Shown: positions 15,117 to 19,673 of the stretch, one piece after another
Layout: each line of letters opens with the position of its first letter
Position numbering within the stretch: the first letter of the stretch is position 1
Notes under the pieces: model-generated
What the model was told of the DNA's origin: nothing
Seen by the model: the letters and a program-made list of their open reading frames with translations, nothing else
Databases searched by the model: none
Position numbers and translations under genes: made by a program
Assembly: GCA_024640445.1 (NCBI GenBank)
Contig: JAHEEZ010000042.1
Location: 1-19,673, forward strand
Length of the DNA stretch: 19,673 nucleotides
Source of the DNA: Acidobacteriota bacterium
Lineage (GTDB): Bacteria > Acidobacteriota > Blastocatellia > Pyrinomonadales > Pyrinomonadaceae
Direction of reading: 5' to 3'

Positions 15117-15288
15117 ATGGTGAATGGTGAATCGGGAATGGTGAATTGAGGTTGGTGAATGGTGAATGGTGAATTGGGAATGGTGAATGGTGAATGGTGA
15201 ATGGTGAATCGGGAATGGTGAATGGTGAATTGAGGTTGGTGAATGGTGAATGGTTAATTGTGAATCGCGAATGGTGAATAGCGGGTCG
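15114..15288 (+). repeat. 25-unit heptamer array (consensus TGAATGG) starting at a stop codon
   Basis: From the TGA stop of the SnoaL-like gene, 175 bp divide without a single frame slip into 25 heptamers. The commonest is TGAATGG; variants include TGAATCG, GGAATGG, TGAATTG and AGGTTGG. A block of units (TGAATCG, GGAATGG, then TGAATTG and AGGTTGG) recurs, so larger multi-unit duplications have occurred as well. Confidence 0.92.
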
Positions 15289-15295
15289 AGGAACC

Positions 15296-15378
15296 TTGAA
15301 CTTTGATCATTGATCGTTGACACCTGACACCTGACACCTGACACCTGACGCCTGACACCTGACACCTGAGCTTTGACC
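15296..15378 (+). repeat. Second heptamer array (TTGAACT, TTGATCA, then CTGACAC)
   Basis: After one transitional unit, the same 7-bp spacing continues with TTGAACT, TTGATCA, TTGATCG, TTGACAC, then CTGACAC repeated with one CTGACGC, ending CTGAGCT and TTGACCC. The conserved part is TGA at fixed 7-bp spacing. The last unit overlaps the likely -35 box of acpS. Confidence 0.88.
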
Positions 15379-15400
15379 CTGATTCCCGCTCCTGTATTCT
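15373..15400 (+). promoter_or_regulatory. Candidate acpS promoter, with -35 inside the repeat array
   Basis: TTGACC (15373-15378, 5 of 6), a 16-bp spacer and TATTCT (15395-15400, 4 of 6) would start transcription near the GTG start codon at 15407. No Shine-Dalgarno is present, so the message may be leaderless. Confidence 0.4.
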
Positions 15401-15406
15401 TTTTTC

Positions 15407-15790
15407 GTGATCGTTTCAATCGGCACAGACATCATCGAGGTTTACCGCATCCGGGAGACCATCGAAAGAACTCCCCGCTTTGTTGAAAGGGTTTTCACCG
15501 AGCGCGAGCGGGAATACTGTGACGCAAAGGGCGCCGCGGCGGCGCAATCCTATGCGGCGCGGTTTGCTGCAAAAGAGGCCTTTTTGAAGGCGATCAGAAC
15601 AGGTTGGCGCGGTGAGATCACCTGGCAGAACATTGAGGTCCACATCGATAGCGAAGGCGCACCCAGCCTCTTCATAACCGGAGAGGCAAAAAGGATCCTC
15701 GACGAACTTGGCGCCGGCCGCGTACACGTTTCTCTCTCCCATACGCACGAACACGCGACCGCGCAGGTAGTCCTCGAAAGCGGGGAATAG
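15407..15790 (+). CDS. acpS: Holo-[acyl-carrier-protein] synthase
   Basis: AcpS transfers 4'-phosphopantetheine from CoA to a serine of acyl carrier protein. The 127-aa length is normal. The N-terminal IVSIGTDIIEVYRI has Asp8, and the signature RFAAKEAFLKA has Glu57; both are the magnesium-binding residues. SLSHTHEHATAQVV ends the protein as in the family. The start is GTG, chosen because it matches the conserved N-terminus (M-I-V-x-I-G-T-D); no ATG lies upstream in a suitable position. It precedes pgeF by 63 bp in the same direction, so the two may share a transcript. Confidence 0.95.
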   Translation: MIVSIGTDIIEVYRIRETIERTPRFVERVFTEREREYCDAKGAAAAQSYAARFAAKEAFLKAIRTGWRGEITWQNIEVHIDSEGAPSLFITGEAKRILDELGAGRVHVSLSHTHEHATAQVVLESGE

Positions 15791-15853
15791 GACCGGCAAT
15801 AACTTCAACAGATCTAAGCGATCGGATATCATCAGTTCCAAACTCACAGACAA

Positions 15854-16663
15854 ATGAACCCCTCCTTCTATTGGAAAGAAAACAATGCTCTTCGCCTTCT
15901 GGTGTCCCGAGATCTGGAAGAGGCGGGGTTCGTGAACGGTTTTTCGACACGGCTTGGCGGCGTATCGCAGTTTCCTGAAGGTGATCTGAACCTTGCCGGT
16001 TTCGGTGACGATTCAGAAGACAACATCTCGGAGAACCGCCGCCGATTCCTTGAGTTTTTTGAGGGTGAATTCAGAATTTCCACTGCGTGGCAGGTTCACG
16101 GTAACGATCTTCGCATCGTCCGTTCGATTGATGAGGCAGGAGACAGCGAGCAGAAAGCGGACGCGGTGGTTTCAGATATTGAAAATCTACTCGCCGGTGT
16201 AAAGACTGCCGACTGTGTTCCGATTCTCATCGGGGACCCTGAAACCGGCGCGTTCGCGGCGGTGCACGCCGGATGGCGCGGCACGCTGAACAGGATCGCT
16301 GAAAAAGCTATAGAAGCGATGGAACGGGAATACGGATCAGTTCGAGGTGACCTGATCGCGGCGATCGGACCGGCGGCCAGCGGGAGGTGTTACGAGGTTG
16401 GTCCGGAGGTGGTCGACGCGTTCGATGAAGAGTTTTCCACAAGCGGAAAACTTTTTTCCGCAACGTCCGGCGGACATGCGCTTGTTGATCTGCATCTTGC
16501 CAACAAGGACCAGTTGCTGACTGCAGGATTGCGGGAATCAAGAATAACCACCGCGCCATACTGCACGATGGAAAGGACCGACCTCTTCTTTTCGTACCGA
16601 AATGAGAAGAAGCTGCTTGGGAAGACAGGCCGGCTAATGTCTGTGATAGGCCGAACTCTCTGA
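15854..16663 (+). CDS. pgeF: PgeF/YfiH-type laccase-domain (polyphenol oxidase family) protein
   Basis: The 269-aa protein has the single-domain DUF152/YfiH fold. The zinc/copper-binding triad is in place: His82 in AWQVHGND, Cys121 in VKTADCVPIL and His138 in AAVHAGWRGT; the C-terminal GPAASGRCYEVGPEVVDAF and SYRNEKKLLG are also typical. Family members have been described as purine nucleoside phosphorylase/deaminase-type enzymes and as a peptidoglycan-editing factor that prevents misincorporation of L-Ser for L-Ala; which applies here is unknown. It is predicted cytosolic. The ATG lacks a clear Shine-Dalgarno. It lies downstream of acpS, 63 bp apart. Confidence 0.9.
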   Translation: MNPSFYWKENNALRLLVSRDLEEAGFVNGFSTRLGGVSQFPEGDLNLAGFGDDSEDNISENRRRFLEFFEGEFRISTAWQVHGNDLRIVRSIDEAGDSEQKADAVVSDIENLLAGVKTADCVPILIGDPETGAFAAVHAGWRGTLNRIAEKAIEAMEREYGSVRGDLIAAIGPAASGRCYEVGPEVVDAFDEEFSTSGKLFSATSGGHALVDLHLANKDQLLTAGLRESRITTAPYCTMERTDLFFSYRNEKKLLGKTGRLMSVIGRTL

Positions 16664-16738
16664 AAATTTCAGTTTCTGTCAGTATTGGCATATGATGCAG
16701 GCCGCCGACTCTCCGACTTTGTTTAAGGGCTTATCCAA

Positions 16739-19129
16739 ATGAACCGTTTTCTTAAACAAACGCATTTGCAGATCGCGCTTTCTCTTCTGCTGTTCTTGTT
16801 TTTGGTCCCTGCCGCGCAAGCCAGGGATGAGTGGATAAGCGTCCGTTCGAAGAACTTCTACCTCATTGGAAATTCGAAGGAAAAGGACTTGAGAAAGGTG
16901 GCGGCGAGGCTGGAACAGTTTCGCGAAACATTCAGGCTGCTATTCCCGCGCGCGAATTTTGACCAGACCGTGGATACGAACGTCGTCGTGTTCAAGGACG
17001 ACAAGTCATACCGGCCGTTCAAGCCCAAACGAAGCGACGGCAAGGCGGACGACTGGATCGCGGGATATTTTCAGTCCGGGGAAGACGTAAATTACATCAC
17101 GCTCTCGACCGAAGGTCCCGACGAAGACACATACGGCACCATCTTCCACGAGTACGTCCATTTCCTGATCGATACGCATTTCGGTAAGACGCAGGTGCCC
17201 CCCTGGTTCAATGAAGGCCTTGCTGAGTTCTATCAGACGTTTGAGATAGAAGATGACCAAAAGGTCTATCTCGGCAAGCTTCAGCAGGGCCATCTGCAGT
17301 TGCTTCAACGCACGCGACTTATCCCGTTTGACCAGTTCTTCAACATCGACAACTACTCGCTTCATCAGAATGCCGCACACTCGCGGAGCATCTTTTACGC
17401 ACAGGCGTGGGCGCTTCTGCATTATCTGATCCAGGGCGGACAAAGCCAGAACCTGAGCAAGTTCCTTTCGCTCGTACTCGAGGATGTTAAGCCGGAGACC
17501 GCTTTCCGCCAGGCGTTTGGAATGGGGTATGAGGATATGGAGAAGGCGCTCCAGAAATACGTCAAGCAGAACAGCTTCCAGGTTCGCTACATAGAATTCA
17601 AGGAAAAGCTGGACTTTGAATCAGCGATGACGGTCAGTCCTTTGGGCGAGGCCGATGCGAACGCATATCTGGGAGACCTTCTCTATCACACGCGCGAGTA
17701 CGACGACGCGGAGACATACCTGAAGATCGCTCTAGCGGCCGATCCAAACCAGACCCTCGCCAACACGGCTTATGGCCTGGTTCTTATGAAACGGGGCAAG
17801 TTCGACGAGGCAAAGAGCTATCTCGAGCGGGCGGTGGCTTCGAATCGCAGAAATCACTTTGCGCAGTACAGTTACGCGTATCTTCTCAGCAGGGAGACGA
17901 TGGACGAGTTCGGATACGTATCGAAGATCCCGGCGTCCACGGCGGGGAAAATGCGGGAAGCCCTGAAGACGTCGATCGAGATCAAGCCGACATTTGTTCC
18001 TAGTTACCGGCTATTGGCATTTCTCGATCTAGTAAATAACGAGAATCTTGACGAGGCGCTCGGTTATCTGAACCGCGGTCTGGCGTTACAACCGGGTGAC
18101 CCGGACCTTTCGCTGATGACAGCGAAGATAAAACTCAGACAGGAGAAATACGACGAAGCGGAAAAGATAGCGCAGAAGATTTCGCGCGCCGCGGACACCG
18201 ATGCGACCCGATCAGAAGCGAAGCAGATATTGAACGCGGTAGCGCAGTTCCGGGAGAGCCTTGCGGCAATACAAAAAAGCGCCGCGAAAGCGACGGGAAG
18301 CAAGGGTGCGCCGATTCTCAAGAAGCGTTCCGAGTTGACCGCGGAGGATATAGCTCTTGTCAAACGCGAGAACCTCATCAACCGGCTGCATCTGGAACTT
18401 CCAAAGATCGGGCCGAAAGAGAAGCGGGTGATCGGAAGACTCGAAAAACTCGAATGCGTGAACGGGTCTCCAAAGTACACCATCCGCACTGAAGACGGTG
18501 TTCTGAATCTCGAAAGCGAGGACTTTGCGGGGCTCTTCCTGCTAACGCTCGACGAGAATGCTAACGCCCTTGAAGTAGGATGTGACTCGGACCTGTCGTC
18601 TGTCCTTACCGTATTTACTTACAAGACCGCAAAGCCTGCTGCCTCCCGTTCGGACGGAACGCTGCTTTCGATGACGTTCGTCCCTGAGTTTTTCAGGCTT
18701 AAGACCCCTCAGGAAATAGCGAATACACGCCCGGTCGTTATCATCGATGACGAAGAGAGTGGCAGAGCAGTGATCGATCTGGAAAAGACGCGCCGTGAAT
18801 CGATGATGGAGGCGCTATTGAAGTCTCTCAGAAAGCCGAAGCCCGGCGAGCAACGCATTCTCGGAACCCTGCGTAAAATCGATTGCGGGAGAAAATATGC
18901 GAGCTATCTGATCGAATCCGAAGGTAAGACCTTCACGTTCCGTAACGACCCCGATGCCGCGCTGCGGATTGTCACGTACACCAAAGAACTGGACGGAGCT
19001 GAGTTCAGGTGCGGTTCGGGACCGTATGCCACGCACGCGGTCATCACGTTCCGTCCCGGAAGCGACAAGAAACTGGACGGTAACATCATCGCGCTTGAAT
19101 TCGTGCCCGATTCCTTCGAATTGAAATGA
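16739..19129 (+). CDS. Exported peptidase-MA-like / TPR protein with duplicated C-terminal domain
   Basis: The 796-aa protein has a signal peptide (cleavage near AAQA|RD), then a gluzincin peptidase domain of the MA/DUF1570 type: HEYVH (His137, Glu138, His141), and NEGLAEFYQTFE with Glu159 or Glu163 as third zinc ligand. TPR-like helices follow at about 290-480 (DANAYLGDLLYHTREYDDAE, TLANTAYGLVLMKRGKFDEA). The last 240 residues hold two copies of one domain (about 560-660 and 703-796), each with RVIGRLEKLEC-type opening and cysteines exactly 42 residues apart (573/615 and 716/758), ending VPEFFRLK and VPDSFELK. An outer-membrane or periplasmic proteolytic or scaffold role is inferred. AAGGG lies 9-10 nt before the ATG. 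Substrate unknown. Confidence 0.85.
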   Translation: MNRFLKQTHLQIALSLLLFLFLVPAAQARDEWISVRSKNFYLIGNSKEKDLRKVAARLEQFRETFRLLFPRANFDQTVDTNVVVFKDDKSYRPFKPKRSDGKADDWIAGYFQSGEDVNYITLSTEGPDEDTYGTIFHEYVHFLIDTHFGKTQVPPWFNEGLAEFYQTFEIEDDQKVYLGKLQQGHLQLLQRTRLIPFDQFFNIDNYSLHQNAAHSRSIFYAQAWALLHYLIQGGQSQNLSKFLSLVLEDVKPETAFRQAFGMGYEDMEKALQKYVKQNSFQVRYIEFKEKLDFESAMTVSPLGEADANAYLGDLLYHTREYDDAETYLKIALAADPNQTLANTAYGLVLMKRGKFDEAKSYLERAVASNRRNHFAQYSYAYLLSRETMDEFGYVSKIPASTAGKMREALKTSIEIKPTFVPSYRLLAFLDLVNNENLDEALGYLNRGLALQPGDPDLSLMTAKIKLRQEKYDEAEKIAQKISRAADTDATRSEAKQILNAVAQFRESLAAIQKSAAKATGSKGAPILKKRSELTAEDIALVKRENLINRLHLELPKIGPKEKRVIGRLEKLECVNGSPKYTIRTEDGVLNLESEDFAGLFLLTLDENANALEVGCDSDLSSVLTVFTYKTAKPAASRSDGTLLSMTFVPEFFRLKTPQEIANTRPVVIIDDEESGRAVIDLEKTRRESMMEALLKSLRKPKPGEQRILGTLRKIDCGRKYASYLIESEGKTFTFRNDPDAALRIVTYTKELDGAEFRCGSGPYATHAVITFRPGSDKKLDGNIIALEFVPDSFELK

Positions 19130-19171
19130 ACGATCACACCGCCCGTGCCTGTTTCGATCAGAAATGAAAAT

Positions 19172-19193
19172 GCCGCGGCACATTGACCGCGGC
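19172..19193 (+). terminator. Weak hairpin after the peptidase-MA gene
   Basis: A 7-bp perfect stem GCCGCGG/CCGCGGC closes an 8-nt loop CACATTGA, 43 bp after the stop. There is no T-tract, so this may be a factor-dependent terminator or have no role. Confidence 0.3.
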
Positions 19194-19280
19194 GGATGCC
19201 GGTATTTGAGATTGTCAGGCTGAGGCGCGCAGAGTCTTCGTTGAATATTTGATCGACAAACTGAAGTTTATCGAACATCC

Positions 19281-19343
<63 letters not shown>

Positions 19344-19347
19344 ACTT

Positions 19348-19673
19348 CTACCTTACCCTCACATTCATGGTTACATTCTTCGTCTTCGGGGCGTAACAGA
19401 CCTCGTCGGTGCAGGCCTGGTATCTGACCGTTGCTTTGAGCGTTACCGTCTTTCCGCGAAAACCCTTTGGTACCGTCAAATTAAAGCCGAACGTGACACG
19501 CCCTTCATAGACGCTTATCGGTTCGGCCGAGAAACTAAACGTCCTGAGCTTCCCCGCCGGATAGGTCACCGTTCCGGTTTTCGCGCCCTCGGCGCTGACC
19601 GTCACTCGGGTCGGTATCGCGTACTCGCTTTTTGGACGGTACGAGTTAACGTGAAGCCCGTTTGGGATCTCCA
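19348..19673 (-). CDS. DsbD N-terminal (alpha) domain protein, partial at window edge
   Basis: The frame stays open from the stop at 19348 to the edge of the window, so the true start is beyond it; a GTG at 19605 is internal. Visible residues run from EIPNGLHVNSYRPKSEYAIP to RVR. RYQACTDEVCYAPKT contains the two cysteines (C-x4-C) typical of the periplasmic DsbD alpha domain, which accepts reducing equivalents and passes them to periplasmic thiol partners. The protein ends just after this domain, with no membrane domain or thioredoxin domain after it. It could be a stand-alone alpha domain, a receiver for a separate CcdA-type transporter, or the C-terminus of a fusion. Thiol function is shared in theme with bshA, without any linkage. 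Confidence 0.82.
   Translation of the reverse strand, partial: EIPNGLHVNSYRPKSEYAIPTRVTVSAEGAKTGTVTYPAGKLRTFSFSAEPISVYEGRVTFGFNLTVPKGFRGKTVTLKATVRYQACTDEVCYAPKTKNVTMNVRVR

Noticed and set aside
15114..15386. CRISPR array
   Set aside because: Units are 7 bp with no spacers, and there is no cas gene in the window.
15063..15419. Open minus-strand frame of 118 codons with repeated IHHSP and RQVSG peptides
   Set aside because: It is the translation of the heptamer arrays; period 7 cycles through frames and no start signal or family similarity exists. The acpS start and the SnoaL-like gene end cover its flanks.

Overview
The window reads as an ordinary chromosomal segment of a free-living, Gram-negative-type bacterium, by eye a little over 50% GC. 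No ribosomal marker is present, so taxonomy is inferred. Folate-type TrmFO, the bacillithiol glycosyltransferase BshA, a PPK2, a DUF885 peptidase and many small exported proteins of unknown function together suggest Acidobacteriota, perhaps Blastocatellia/Pyrinomonadales. Sigma70-like promoters (TTGACA, 17 bp, TTTAAT) and usable Shine-Dalgarno sequences argue against Bacteroidota. No tRNA, rRNA, CRISPR array, insertion sequence or phage gene was found.

Layout. Positions 2-5573 hold seven minus-strand genes: a PQQ-sugar-dehydrogenase-like exported protein, bshA, a 47-aa one-helix membrane protein overlapping the bshA stop, an exported unknown, trmFO, a flavin reductase and a 93-aa membrane protein. 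A PPK2 gene (5604-6476) runs the other way and meets a SurA-N-like exported protein (6483-7184, minus) with 6 bp between stop codons. A divergent promoter region follows, then a GAF-PAS histidine kinase and its NtrC-type sigma54 activator, closed by a strong intrinsic terminator. Next are an exported unknown (10734-11819), a DUF885 peptidase (12051-13814), a convergent zinc-ribbon/L7-L12-like/TM protein (13943-14440), an exported SnoaL-like protein, acpS, pgeF, and a 796-aa exported peptidase-MA/TPR protein with a duplicated C-terminal domain. The right edge cuts a DsbD alpha-domain protein.

How the genes may relate. The kinase and regulator form a clear two-component pair. trmFO, the flavin reductase and the small membrane protein are tightly spaced and probably co-transcribed. 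bshA and the DsbD-alpha protein both concern thiols but are unlinked. The rest looks like housekeeping and envelope functions rather than a defence or mobile island.

Three observations stand out. (1) Four short-tandem-repeat arrays (three heptameric, one 12-14 bp) each start at or inside the stop codon of a gene. (2) Five of seven predicted signal peptides have Gln right after the predicted cleavage site, resembling the Bacteroidetes 'Q-rule' of pyroglutamate-capped exported proteins, but in what looks like another phylum. (3) Several genes lack a Shine-Dalgarno sequence and have a promoter-like -10 placed so that transcription would start at the start codon.
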